64,000 nucleotides of DNA from NCBI GenBank assembly GCA_922989275.2, contig OV277864.1, positions 69,258,158 through 69,322,157 on the forward strand, in the 5' to 3' direction. The translations under genes and the position numbers were made by a program. Positions 23,861 to 32,779 of this stretch are shown piece by piece. This DNA is from Gari tellinella (Eukaryota > Mollusca > Bivalvia > Cardiida > Psammobiidae). The notes under the pieces were generated by a model that made no database searches, was not told the DNA's origin, and was given only the letters and a program-made list of their open reading frames with translations. Numbering within the stretch: position 1 is the stretch's first letter; every line of letters starts with the position of its first letter.

Positions 23861-23866
23861 TTTATT
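23861..23866 (-). terminator. Probable polyadenylation signal of IRG copy 1
   Basis: AATAAA on the minus strand, about 115 bases after the stop codon, within an AT-rich stretch. Confidence 0.55.
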
Positions 23867-23978
23867 ATAAAAACAACATTAAGCAGGTTAAAATAAGTAT
23901 ACGTAATTGGAACTGAAATTGTTCGCTTGTATTTTCAGGAGTCAATGAGCTAAAGACCATTGTCTAAACCGCATAGTC

Positions 23979-25235
23979 TCAAAAGACTGTCGTAGTTTGC
24001 AGCGACTGCTGAGTGATACATTGATTCACAATCATTGCATCTTTGACCATCATATCAAGGATACTCGTGAGTGTATGTCTTGTGATAACGTATGATAAAC
24101 CAGCCCCTACTACCATTCCTAAAACTGGAATAACAACTTTAGCTGCTATTTGCACTCCTTTTGAAATCAGTAGAGTGCTGCAAAACTCCAGGATGCCAGT
24201 CTTTGTAATCTTAATGCAGATTGATTTAAGCTTCATTGAACTTTTGAACTCTTCTAATGGTTTATTTAAGGTGTTTGCAACCTGTTGTAGGTTTCCATCT
24301 TCCAGACCAAGCTGTGATTTATAAAAGTTCGCTTCGTGTAGCACAATTCCAACATCTAATGCCGAAGAACAACCAGGAATAGGTATAAGCCCTCCCAGTG
24401 CAGATAGAACACACACTTTCGTAATGCGCCTCCGAAGAGCTTCCGTTTTTGCCTCAATGATATGTGGTGTCATTGCAGTTAGGGACAAGATTAAAGCGTC
24501 CCTTTTAATGGTTGGGAAATCCTCAATGAGCTGATTGGTAAGACTGCCAAAGTCGTAAAGAGGGTTTTCAGTTTCATAATTGTCAATCAGAAAAACTCGT
24601 TGTGTGCCTTTTCTGCCCAAGAAGAATTCTTCCAAATTTTCCTCACAATTGTTCCGTATTTCTGCGATGACAGGTTTTACTTTATCTGGATTAGATCTGT
24701 AGAAAGCCTTTTTTGATTTCTTTTCGTTCTCAATGTCCTGATGAATCTTTGTTCTGATAAAAAGGAATCCCTTGTTCCTTTCCTTTATGCCTTGTGCCAG
24801 CTTTAAATCATCCTCCATGAACCTTGCTGCGGTCAGAATGAGGAACAAATCAAACTTTTCAAACCCTATATCAGTGAAATAAGTTTTTGTTGGGAATGTT
24901 TTGGTTCCAGCACCTGGCAGATCACAGAGAACTAGGTTTTTGTTTGCAGGATGTGGATAATATTGAACAGTCTTGGTTGTTTCTATAACCCCTACTTCTG
25001 CAGCCCCGTCATCGTCTGCAGTAAGCCCTCTGATGGCATTGATGAAAGACGACTTGCCAACACCAGACCTTCCTGCGACACCAATGTATAAAGGAACATC
25101 CTTCCATTCATCAAGGGATTGTTCTATAAGTTTTTTCATTCCTTCCATACCATATGTTTTGTACGCTGCCTGAAGGAGGTGTTCTTGTTCTTCTTTAAAC
25201 TCATCTCTGTCAATTTTACACCAAGCGTCCGCCAT
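23979..25235 (-). CDS. IRG-like (interferon-inducible GTPase) protein, copy 1
   Basis: A 418-residue dynamin-like IRG-family GTPase in one uninterrupted frame, the usual family length. Visible elements: P-loop GRSGVGKS (55-62), ETTKT in the G2/switch area (85-89), G3 DLPG (105-108), a conserved RFMEDD (138-143), then RTKIHQD where G4 is normally TKxD (162-165). The asparate that reads guanine is His165 here. The C-terminal helical domain has hydrophobic segments (about 270-290 and 365-392). The ATG has a good context (ATCATGG). A splice-acceptor-like TTCTAGGTTACAG just upstream suggests a 5' UTR intron, as inference. Mammalian IRGs act in cell-autonomous defence at pathogen-containing vacuoles; bivalve functions are less known. 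A paralogue lies at 50200-51408 on the same strand. Confidence 0.93.
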   Translation of the reverse strand: MADAWCKIDRDEFKEEQEHLLQAAYKTYGMEGMKKLIEQSLDEWKDVPLYIGVAGRSGVGKSSFINAIRGLTADDDGAAEVGVIETTKTVQYYPHPANKNLVLCDLPGAGTKTFPTKTYFTDIGFEKFDLFLILTAARFMEDDLKLAQGIKERNKGFLFIRTKIHQDIENEKKSKKAFYRSNPDKVKPVIAEIRNNCEENLEEFFLGRKGTQRVFLIDNYETENPLYDFGSLTNQLIEDFPTIKRDALILSLTAMTPHIIEAKTEALRRRITKVCVLSALGGLIPIPGCSSALDVGIVLHEANFYKSQLGLEDGNLQQVANTLNKPLEEFKSSMKLKSICIKITKTGILEFCSTLLISKGVQIAAKVVIPVLGMVVGAGLSYVITRHTLTSILDMMVKDAMIVNQCITQQSLQTTTVF

Positions 25236-26010
25236 GATAAATACCTCTGTAACCTAGAACGACAAAAACATCTGTAATAACACACAAGAAATCCAACATA
25301 GATTACAAAAACTTTAAACTTCAATATTGATACTCTAAATTTTCAACTTAAATTAGATTCGTGTCTTATGCGGCTACAACTTTTTATCAACAATGCGGCT
25401 ACAACCTTTTATCAACAACTTATTTCCGGCAGCCCTGGATAAGCTGTAGTTTTTCTATGAATGTTCACGTCTTCCGGTCTGGGCTGTGTGCGTTATGTGT
25501 ACTAACAGTAGCGAACTGTCAGTTAACTCCATTTGATCCTAAAAACGGATAAATTTTATAAAAAAGTATGTGAACATACCGTTTTTAGATAGCTGTACTA
25601 TACTAAAAGTTTCACTGCGATTGGATCTGTATGTTTGTTTTAAATAAACGCTGAATGTACTTTGATTGAAAATGTGTTCGACTGCTAAACAAAGTAAATA
25701 TGGTCGTTTTTTCCGATTTTTTTTAAACACTAAATTTCTGAAATTTATTAGTTTACATATAGTCTAAATTAAGGTTAATAATAAGAGGTGACAATTTACT
25801 CCGCACAGACTGTAGTAGTCCCACTATATAAACATTTGAAATTATTAAAACATTTGAAAATACGTATGTGAAAGTTAAAACTGTTCAAAATGGAATGCTT
25901 GGGGCGTTATATGCACAATGGCCACCCGATTTGGTAACTAAGACGCCATCTTGGGGACTACTAACAACGGCGTTGCGTATATAGCGTCATTAACGTCATG
26001 AGAAATTGGC
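25236..26010. other. 5' flank of IRG copy 1, no other gene
   Basis: AT-rich. Contains the candidate 5' UTR acceptor near 25250, and a short direct repeat GCGGCTACAAC.TTTTATCAACAA at about 25370-25412. No clear TATA box. Confidence 0.4.
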
Positions 26011-26012
26011 TG

Positions 26013-26117
26013 GCCGCTGTGGTGTAGAGGTTAGCATGCTAGACCGGCAATCCAGAGACCCGTGGTTCGATTCCCGGCCGCCGCGGCTGATTTTTCATTA
26101 CGTCTTTTTCCGATATA
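26013..26117 (+). repeat. tRNA-Ala-like SINE head
   Basis: Contains GTGGTGTAGAGGTTAGCATG (A-box-like), CTAGACCGGCAATCCAG (anticodon-arm-like) and GGTTCGATTCC (B box), then GATTTTTCATTACGTC. Stems do not pair well enough for a functional tRNA. Its second half (from 26054) is repeated at 30783-30860 on the far side of the PLE palindrome. Confidence 0.7.
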
Positions 26118-26185
26118 TATATGAATTAAAAAAATAGATGATGTATTATAGGCTTTAAAAACACAATTTTATTTCTTCAAACAAT

Positions 26186-26218
26186 GCGCGACGCGTTTCA
26201 CTATAATTCATCAGGCGC
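26186..26218 (-). ncRNA. Hammerhead ribozyme motif, PLE left arm
   Basis: Reading the minus strand: stem I strand GCGC, core CTGATGA, short stem-loop II ATTATAGT, core GAAA, self-complementary CGCG (minimal stem III), then TC at the predicted cleavage site, then stem I strand GCGC. All conserved core bases of a type I hammerhead are present. Stem II is weak (A-U plus a G-U pair). PLEs are known to carry hammerheads with minimal stem III in their terminal regions. Confidence 0.88.
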
Positions 26219-26326
26219 TATACTATTGTTTATGACGTCATGACGTTGTTGTCATGATATCGACGTCGTCACTTCCTGTTGACGTACATCTAAGATAAAT
26301 AACTGTGTTTTATTAAAGGGAGATAA

Positions 26327-28243
26327 TTATTGAGAATTAAGAATAGGTTTAAATTTAGCTATGAAATATTCTTCTTTTGCTAGCCTAGCTGAAACACTAT
26401 TTGTCTTCAATTTAAAAAAAGGAAACATTTCATAATTTAAGTTTTTCTTTCCGCATTTTTCTAAATGGGCGCTTAAAGGAATTTGTCTTGTTGAAGGATC
26501 TCTTATCTGTTGTGAGTGAACTGTTCTTCTTGACCCCAGTTTGTCTCCAGTTTGACCAATATAGTATTCTCCGCATCCAGTGCATGTAAGAACATATAAT
26601 ACGTTTTGAACATCACATGACATTGATTGGTTTACATAAAATTTCATTCCTTTAAAATTATAAAATTCGCTTTCTTTAATATGTTGACATAATGAACAGT
26701 TAGATTTATTGCATTTTGTTACTTTATAACGTACATGTTGTTTCTCTGTAAATTTAGCTCTGGTAAGTAGTTTTTTTAAGTTTGGGGCTTGTCTTTTACT
26801 TTTGATAAGTTTACATTTATCTAAAATTTGAGACATGTTTGGGTCTGCTTGTAATATTGGTAAATTAGCTTTTATGTTGTTAAAAAGTTCTTGGTTGTTT
26901 GGGTTAAATGTTGAGATGTATGGAAGAGTAGTTGTGTTATTATTTGGTTTTGGTTTAAGAAGGTCTGACTTTGTGATTTGTTTTGCTTTGTGAATACTGT
27001 CTTGTAAAAGGGATTTGGGATAACCTCTTGTTCTTAAAGTGTCGTGTAATTCTTGTAATCTTTTATCTTTAACTGTTTCACATGAAACTATTGTGCAAAT
27101 TCTTCTGGCCAAATTATATGGTATGTTAGTTTTTGTGTGTTTCGGATGACATGATTTAAAATTAAGGTACTGTTTTGAATCAGTTGGTTTATGAAAGATG
27201 TCTGTCGTTAACTTTGTGTCTGTTTTTTTAATTAGTACATCTAAGAATGGTAAATCAGTGCTGCTATATTCTACTGTGAATTGGATGTCAGGGTGTAGTT
27301 CATTTAATAGCTTATGAAAACCTTTTAACTCATCAATAGAATATTGCCAGATGATGAAACAATCATCCAGAAATCTTTTCCAGAAAGTTTTTATGTAATT
27401 AGAAAATATTTTGCCGTGGGAATTTTCCAATGATGTGTAAAGTTGTTCTTCTAAGTAGGCTAAAACTAAAGTTGCATAAGTGGGAGCAAATATTGTCCCC
27501 ATGGCTGTTCCTTTAATTTGTCTGAAGTATATGTCATTAAATGAAAATATATTATTTTCTAGAATTGTTTTTATCCCACTTATTATGAATTCTTTAGAAA
27601 ATCTTTCTTGTATGAGTTCAGGGTATTTGTCTAGCCAAACTTCTATTGCTTGTAAACCTAGTTGATGAGATATATTTGTATACAAACTTTTTACATCAAA
27701 TGAAACCAAGTATGCCTTTTTACTTACTGACTCTGGTAATTGGTTGAGAAAATCAATGTAATCTCTTATGAAACTATTAACTTTTGGTATAAATGGTTTT
27801 AAAAGAATGTCGATTAAGTTACTTAATCTGTGAGTTTCACAGATTGGACCCGCTACTATTGGTCTGAAAGTTAAATCTTTCGGGTCTTGAATTTCAATAT
27901 ATTCAGAATTTGATATTTTACATTTCTCAGTTATTTCTACACATTTGTGTATTTTTGGAAGGCCGTAAAATGTACTTGACTTTGATTCAAAGTTTAAGAT
28001 GTAATCAATTTCTTGCTTTGTCATGTTATGTTTGTATTTAAGTAACTCTTTGATTTTCTTCAATGTATCTTTACAGCAATCTGCAAGATCTTTCTGGTAA
28101 AAGTGTTCATCGCTTAACATCTCTAAAATTTTGCACTTATAATATTCCCTGTTCATAATGACAATGCCATTGCCTTTATCAGCTTCCTTTATAATTATAC
28201 TTTCATCATTCTGTAACTCTTTAATTGAATTTCTTTCTCCCAA
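26327..28243 (-). CDS. PLE reverse transcriptase with GIY-YIG endonuclease (5'-truncated)
   Basis: 638 residues from a TTG codon; there is no ATG, and the frame continues upstream across the palindrome spacer, so the natural N-terminus is lost. Domains: IIIKEADKGNGIVI (16-29), typical of PLEs; RT motif A SFDVKSLYTNI (181-191, Asp183); motif B GTAMGTIFAP (245-254); motif C FLDD (291-294); linker cysteines CNKSNCSLCQH (511-521); GIY-YIG domain NVLYVLTCTGCGEYYIGQT (547-565) with a downstream Glu in KEEYFIAKFKP (623-633). Other PLEs, and the right arm, have Lys in motif B where this copy has Ile251. The protein would copy element RNA onto DNA opened by its own nuclease. Open frame complete to the stop. 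Confidence 0.92.
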   Translation of the reverse strand: MGERNSIKELQNDESIIIKEADKGNGIVIMNREYYKCKILEMLSDEHFYQKDLADCCKDTLKKIKELLKYKHNMTKQEIDYILNFESKSSTFYGLPKIHKCVEITEKCKISNSEYIEIQDPKDLTFRPIVAGPICETHRLSNLIDILLKPFIPKVNSFIRDYIDFLNQLPESVSKKAYLVSFDVKSLYTNISHQLGLQAIEVWLDKYPELIQERFSKEFIISGIKTILENNIFSFNDIYFRQIKGTAMGTIFAPTYATLVLAYLEEQLYTSLENSHGKIFSNYIKTFWKRFLDDCFIIWQYSIDELKGFHKLLNELHPDIQFTVEYSSTDLPFLDVLIKKTDTKLTTDIFHKPTDSKQYLNFKSCHPKHTKTNIPYNLARRICTIVSCETVKDKRLQELHDTLRTRGYPKSLLQDSIHKAKQITKSDLLKPKPNNNTTTLPYISTFNPNNQELFNNIKANLPILQADPNMSQILDKCKLIKSKRQAPNLKKLLTRAKFTEKQHVRYKVTKCNKSNCSLCQHIKESEFYNFKGMKFYVNQSMSCDVQNVLYVLTCTGCGEYYIGQTGDKLGSRRTVHSQQIRDPSTRQIPLSAHLEKCGKKNLNYEMFPFFKLKTNSVSARLAKEEYFIAKFKPILNSQ

Positions 28244-28263
28244 ATTAATATTGTAAGTAACAT

Positions 28264-28308
28264 TTGTAAAAGCTAATGAATCAATTTCACATACAACTAA
28301 ATCTAAAC
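28264..28308. other. Spacer at the centre of the PLE palindrome
   Basis: 45 bases between arms; the arms close with GTAAGTAACAT and ATGTTACTTAC. The spacer keeps an open frame (reading ..NESISHTTKS..) into the right-arm ORF, so it probably is 5' element sequence present once. Confidence 0.85.
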
Positions 28309-28328
28309 ATGTTACTTACAATATTAAT

Positions 28329-30245
28329 TTGGGAGAAAGAAATTCAATTAAAGAGTTACAGAATGATGAAAGTATAATTATAAAGGAAGCTGATAAAGGC
28401 AATGGCATTGTCATTATGAACAGGGAATATTATAAGTGCAAAATTTTAGAGATGTTAAGCGATGAACACTTTTACCAGAAAGATCTTGCAGATTGCTGTA
28501 AAGATACATTGAAGAAAATCAAAGAGTTACTTAAATACAAACATAACATGACAAAGCAAGAAATTGATTACATCTTAAACTTTGAATCAAAGTCAAGTAC
28601 ATTTTACGGCCTTCCAAAAATACACAAATGTGTAGAAATAACTGAGAAATGTAAAATATCAAATTCTGAATATATTGAAATTCAAGACCCGAAAGATTTA
28701 ACTTTCAGACCAATAGTAGCGGGTCCAATCTGTGAAACTCACAGATTAAGTAACTTAATCGACATTCTTTTAAAACCATTTATACCAAAAGTTAATAGTT
28801 TCATAAGAGATGACATTGATTTTCTCAACCAATTACCAGAGTCAGTAAGTAAAAAGGCATACTTGGTTTCATTTGATGTAAAAAGTTTGTATACAAATAT
28901 ATCTCATCAACTAGGTTTACAAGCAATAGAAGTTTGGCTAGACAAATACCCTGAACTCATACAAGAAAGATTTTCTAAAGAATTCATAATAAGTGGGATA
29001 AAAACAATTCTAGAAAATAATATATTTTCATTTAATGACATATACTTCAGACAAATTAAAGGAACAGCCATGGGGACAAAATTTGCTCCCACTTATGCAA
29101 CTTTAGTTTTAGCCTACTTAGAAGAACAACTTTACACATCATTGGAAAATTCCCACGGCAAAATTTTTTCTAATTACATAAAAACTTTCTGGAAAAGATT
29201 TCTGGATGATTGTTTCATCATCTGGCAATATTCTATTGATGAGTTAAAAAGTTTTCATAAGCTATTAAATGAACTACACCCTGACATCCAATTCACAGTA
29301 GAATATAGCAGCACTGATTTACCATTCTTAGATGTACTAATTAAAAAAACAGACACAAAGTTAACGACAGACATCTTTCATAAACCAACTGATTCAAAAC
29401 AGTACCTTAATTTTAAATCATGTCATCCGAAACACACAAAAACTAACATACCATATAATTTGGCCAGAAGAATTTGCACAATAGTTTCATGTGAAACAGT
29501 TAAAGATAAAAGATTACAAGAATTACACGACACTTTAAGAACAAGAGGTTATCCCAAATCCCTTTTACAAGACAGTATTCACAAAGCAAAACAAATCACA
29601 AAGTCAGACCTTCTTAAACCAAAACCAAATAATAACACAACTACTCTTCCATACATCTCAACATTTAACCCAAACAACCAAGAACTTTTTAACAACATAA
29701 AAGCTAATTTACCAATATTACAAGCAGACCAAAACATGTCTCAAATTTTAGATAAATGTAAACTTATCAAAAGTAAAAGACAAGCCCCAAACTTAAAAAA
29801 ACTACTTACCAGAGCTAAATTTACAGAGAAACAACATGTACGTTATAAAGTAACAAAATGCAATAAATCTAACTGTTCATTATGTCAACATATTAAAGAA
29901 AGCGAATTTTGTAATTTTAAAGGAATGAAATTTTATGTAAACCAATCAATGTCATGTGATGTTCAAAACGTATTATATGTTCTTACATGCACTGGATGCG
30001 GATGATACTATATTGGTCAAACTGGAGACAAACTGAGGTCAAGAAGAACAGTTCACTCACAACAGATAAGAGATCCTTCAACAAGACAAATTCCTTTAAG
30101 CGCCCATTTAGAAAAATGCGGAAAGAAAAACTTAAATTATGAAATGTTTCCTTTTTTTAAATTAAAGACAAATAGTGTTTCAGCTAGGCTAGCAAAAGAA
30201 GAATATTTCATAGCTAAATTTAAACCTATTCTTAATTCTCAATAA
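28329..30245 (+). pseudogene. PLE reverse transcriptase/GIY-YIG, broken by one stop codon
   Basis: Same 639-codon length as the left-arm gene with no indels, but the codon after CTGCG is TGA (30003-30005) where the left arm has GAA. This removes the YYIG half of the GIY-YIG domain. RT motifs A, B (with the usual Lys, GTAMGTKFAP) and C are intact. I count about seven residue differences between the copies (for example Asp161-Tyr/Asp, Lys/Ile251, Gly/Ser308, Pro/Gln468, Tyr/Cys528, Glu/stop, Gly/Arg570), so the duplication is recent. Confidence 0.92.
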
Positions 30246-30353
30246 TTATCTCCCTTTAATAAAACACAGTTATTTATCTTAGATGTACGTCAACAGGAAG
30301 TGACGACGTCGATATCATGACAACAACGTCATGACGTCATAAACAATAGTATA

Positions 30354-30386
30354 GCGCCTGATGAATTATAGTGAAACGCGTCGCGC
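30354..30386 (+). ncRNA. Hammerhead ribozyme motif, PLE right arm
   Basis: Same 33 bases as the left-arm motif: GCGC / CTGATGA / ATTATAGT / GAAA / CGCG / TC / GCGC, 108 bases after the ORF end. The predicted cut is after 30382. Confidence 0.88.
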
Positions 30387-30459
30387 ATTTCTTGAAGAAA
30401 TAAAATTGTGTTTTTAAAGCCTATAATACATCATTTATTTTTTTAATTCATATATATAT

Positions 30460-30656
30460 ATATATATCGAATTAAAAAATAAGAAAGATTATGCCTTTGT
30501 TTAAAAAATATTTAATAAAAACATTACGCTCCTCTACTAAACCAGACTACTGAGGAGCCGAAAGGCGAAACTAGTTTAGTAGAGGAGCGTAATGTTTTTA
30601 TTAAATATTTTTTAAACAAAGGCATAATCTTTCTTATTTTTTAATTCGATATATAT
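30460..30656. repeat. Perfect 83-bp inverted repeat with a hammerhead core in its loop
   Basis: The left arm (30460-30542) runs ATATATATCGAATTAAAAAA to CTCCTCTACTAAAC; the right arm (30574-30656) is its exact reverse complement as far as I can read. The 31-base loop holds most of the hammerhead motif described below. It directly abuts the PLE right arm. Confidence 0.93.
30546..30580 (+). ncRNA. Hammerhead ribozyme motif in the fold-back loop
   Basis: Stem I strand ACTA, core CTGAGGA, stem-loop II GCC-GAAA-GGC, core GAAA, self-complementary CTAG, TT at the cleavage site, stem I strand TAGT. The order matches the PLE hammerheads, but every stem differs in sequence, which argues for a constrained fold. 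The last bases (30574-30580) also belong to the right arm of the 83-bp inverted repeat, so the two folds compete. Confidence 0.8.
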
Positions 30657-30782
30657 CTTAACTTGTACCGGACCGACTTTTGTCGGACCTTTGCATTTCC
30701 GTTTATATATATATATATATATATATATAAATATATGAAGAAGGAACTCGATGCTGGAAATAAATATCGGAAAAAGACGTAA

Positions 30783-30860
30783 AGAGACCCGTGGTTCGAT
30801 TCCCGGCCGCGGCGGCTGATTTTTCATTACGTCTTTTTACGATATATATATATATATATG
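30783..30860 (+). repeat. Second copy of the tRNA-Ala-like tail beside the PLE pair
   Basis: AGAGACCCGTGGTTCGATTC through TTTTTCATTACGTCTTTTT, about 70 bp, matches 26054-26122 with two substitutions. It is preceded by ATATCGGAAAAAGACGTA (30764-30781), the inverse of 26098-26115. It may be a long target duplication or part of the element end. Confidence 0.85.
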
Positions 30861-30916
30861 AGAAAGAAACTTATTCATACAGTGCAAATAAATATTTGCT
30901 AAATACTGCAAATGTT

Positions 30917-30952
30917 TCCCGAGCGCTTTCGACAGTTACGTCTTCATCAGGG
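30917..30952 (-). ncRNA. Hammerhead ribozyme motif of a second PLE
   Basis: Minus strand: CCC, core CTGATGA, one extra A then GAC..GTC stem II, core GAAA, self-complementary GCGC, TC, then GGG. It lies downstream of the decayed PLE coding fragment at 31574-31650, also minus strand, as expected for its 3' region. Confidence 0.8.
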
Positions 30953-31019
30953 GATATGCAATAATGCAGTGACTTTGTTTTGGTTTTAAAACAAGTCAGC
31001 TGTTTTCATAAAATGTCGT

Positions 31020-31560
31020 TGTACACAATGACTCTGTGATTGCTGAACGCTTGAAAACAAGTTTACTCCTTTAAAAAATACTTTCAGGTATTGAATGATG
31101 GATGGATGAGTTGGGGTTTACGGCACTTTGACACAAAATAGGTCATATAACGCCGATGTTAGATGATAGGGGACGATGAGACAAGACGATGACGACATCA
31201 GGTCATTCAATACACGAACTCATCACCATCCCGTCCCATTGTCCCCCATCAACGATTTCAGGTCATTCAATACCCGAAATCATCACCATCTCATCACCCC
31301 CCCCCCCCCCCATCAATGACTCTCCGTGATTGCTGAACGCTCGACACGGAATAGATCATAAAGCGCCAATGATAGATGAGGAATGATGAGACGATACGGC
31401 GACGACCTCAGGTCATTCAATACCCGAAATCATCACCATTCCATCCCACCATCCCTCATCAATGAATTCAGGTCATTGAACACCCGAAATAATCAATGAC
31501 TCTATGTGATTGCTGAACGCTCGAAAACAAGTATACTTTCAGGTATTGAATGAAGTTATT
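31020..31560 (-). repeat. Repetitive 3' region of the second PLE
   Basis: TGTGATTGCTGAACGCT recurs at about 31035, 31325 and 31505; CAGGTCATTCAATACCCGAA recurs at about 31199 (variant), 31259, 31410 and 31470. A C-run lies near 31299-31313. It sits between the PLE coding remnant and the hammerhead. Confidence 0.75.
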
Positions 31561-31573
31561 ATGTGGATAGACA

Positions 31574-31650
31574 TATTAATCTCCTTTATTGATACCAAAT
31601 GGCTGCAATGTGTTGAGCCTACGGATCCAATATGTTTCCCGAGTCTTCCT
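31574..31650 (-). pseudogene. C-terminal fragment of a second Penelope-like element
   Basis: The minus strand reads RKTRETYWIRRLNTLQPFGI then NKGD and a stop. R-E-YWI-LNT-P-GIN is the usual end of one group of PLE GIY-YIG domains and differs from the FIAKFKPILNSQ ending of the palindromic pair, so this is a different family. Nothing upstream of it in frame is preserved; a TA-flanked MITE begins at 31670. Confidence 0.7.
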
Positions 31651-31669
31651 TTCCTTGTCAGACCATCTA

Positions 31670-32038
31670 CAGTGCTCCCTCTGTACAACGACACCCAATG
31701 GGAGACACATATTATGTGTGTTGTTCGGAGGTTGTCGTTAAAGAGAGGGAAAATTAAGACTAGGGTTACAATTGCAAACAGTTTGAATCCAGATCAGACG
31801 CCGCATAACGCGGCGTCTGATCTGGATTCAAACTGTTTGTCACTTGTGATTTTATTTAATTCTATCAAAATCTCCACCAATATGTAACTTTGAGAAAAAC
31901 ACCGGCGACAAATTTTAAGCAGACAGTTTTGCAGCCATGAAAAGGCTAGATATAAATATCTTGTTTGGGGAACTTCGGTAAGGGTCATTGTAAGGAGCGA
32001 GTTGTTGTTGGGAGGGCCGTTGTAAGGAGGGAACATTG
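31670..32038. mobile_element. TA-flanked MITE, copy 2
   Basis: Ends CAGTGCTCCCTCTGTACAAC and the inverse of CAATGTTCCCTCCTTACAAC, with TA on both sides (31668-31669, 32039-32040). A near-perfect PAL-A palindrome is inside (31775-31839), as in copy 1 at 4072-4414. A TCTA microsatellite follows at 32040-32088. Confidence 0.85.
31775..31839. repeat. PAL-A palindrome, best-preserved copy
   Basis: CAAACAGTTTGAATCCAGAT then CAGACGCCGC, loop ATAAC, then the exact reverse complement. 30-bp arms. Confidence 0.95.
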
Positions 32039-32099
32039 TATCTATTATCTATCTATCCATTACAAATATATCTATCTATCTATCTATAACACAATCACT

Positions 32100-32275
32100 T
32101 CTTTTTGGATCTTCACAAAACTTTCTGAAAATGGTTATTAGTATTATTTCTAGGTAAAGTTCAATAACTCGCAAAATCGCATAAGGCATGTATGAGTTAT
32201 TGCAAGCGAATACTTTAAAAATGACTGTGTCAGCCCTTTCTGCTCTCTAACACAAACACTTTTTATATCAAGTTT
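32100..32275 (-). repeat. Inverted single unit of the ~163-bp satellite
   Basis: Reverse-complement copy of the satellite seen at 33620-34740 and 42150-42975, recognised by TTTTTGGATCTTCAC, AAAATCGCATAAGGCATG and CTCTCTAACACAAACACT-like words. Confidence 0.65.
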
Positions 32276-32779
32276 ATATCGAAGACATTTTTGTGACAGT
32301 TTGCCGTACCATGACGTCACTGATTTATTGATTTGACGTCATCGTATTTACGTCGTTACTGTGTTCTTCCGATTAGTGGTTCTCGACAAATCGCTGCCTG
32401 AAACAAGAATGTTTATGGGTTAGGGGCGGTCCATGTTCCACCTTATAAACCAGGAAACACTCGTCTATCAAGACACTGTCATTCTGTGAGTTTCAGACAA
32501 TTTCATACTGTATCGGACTATTAAAATACTCTTTTTACCCGTTTACAGTAGTATAGTTTAATGCTCTTCCTGCAGATGTCGTGCTGAATGTGAGCTTGAA
32601 AACACCCAGGTCCTCAATTAGCACCATTAATCATTTTAAACCCTAAGTCCAGCAATAGTGTTTTTATCTTGTTTTTACTATTTTTTCCTGCTGAGTTATT
32701 TTAAAAGTTGACAATGATTACAAAGTTTCATAATGAATGGCTGGTATGTTGCGACTCAATAATTGTAATAGATATTTAA

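Larger units (their letters stand above)
26118..28263 (-). mobile_element. Penelope-like retroelement, left arm of head-to-head pair
   Basis: A 5'-truncated PLE on the minus strand; the truncated 5' end points to the palindrome centre at 28264-28308, and the 3' end is at about 26118. After the stop codon come about 105 bases, a hammerhead motif (26186-26218) and an AT-rich tail. The sequence is nearly identical to the right arm (28309-30465) in reverse complement. Confidence 0.93.
28309..30465 (+). mobile_element. Penelope-like retroelement, right arm of head-to-head pair
   Basis: Plus-strand copy, nearly identical to the left arm. It contains the ORF remnant (28329-30245), a hammerhead motif (30354-30386), an AATAAAATTGTG tail and a (TA)n run. 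The arms total about 4.3 kb of inverted repeat. Confidence 0.93.

Noticed and set aside
26013..26088. tRNA-Ala gene
   Set aside because: With a canonical T loop the T stem and acceptor stem do not match; a related partial copy at 30783 indicates a dispersed repeat.
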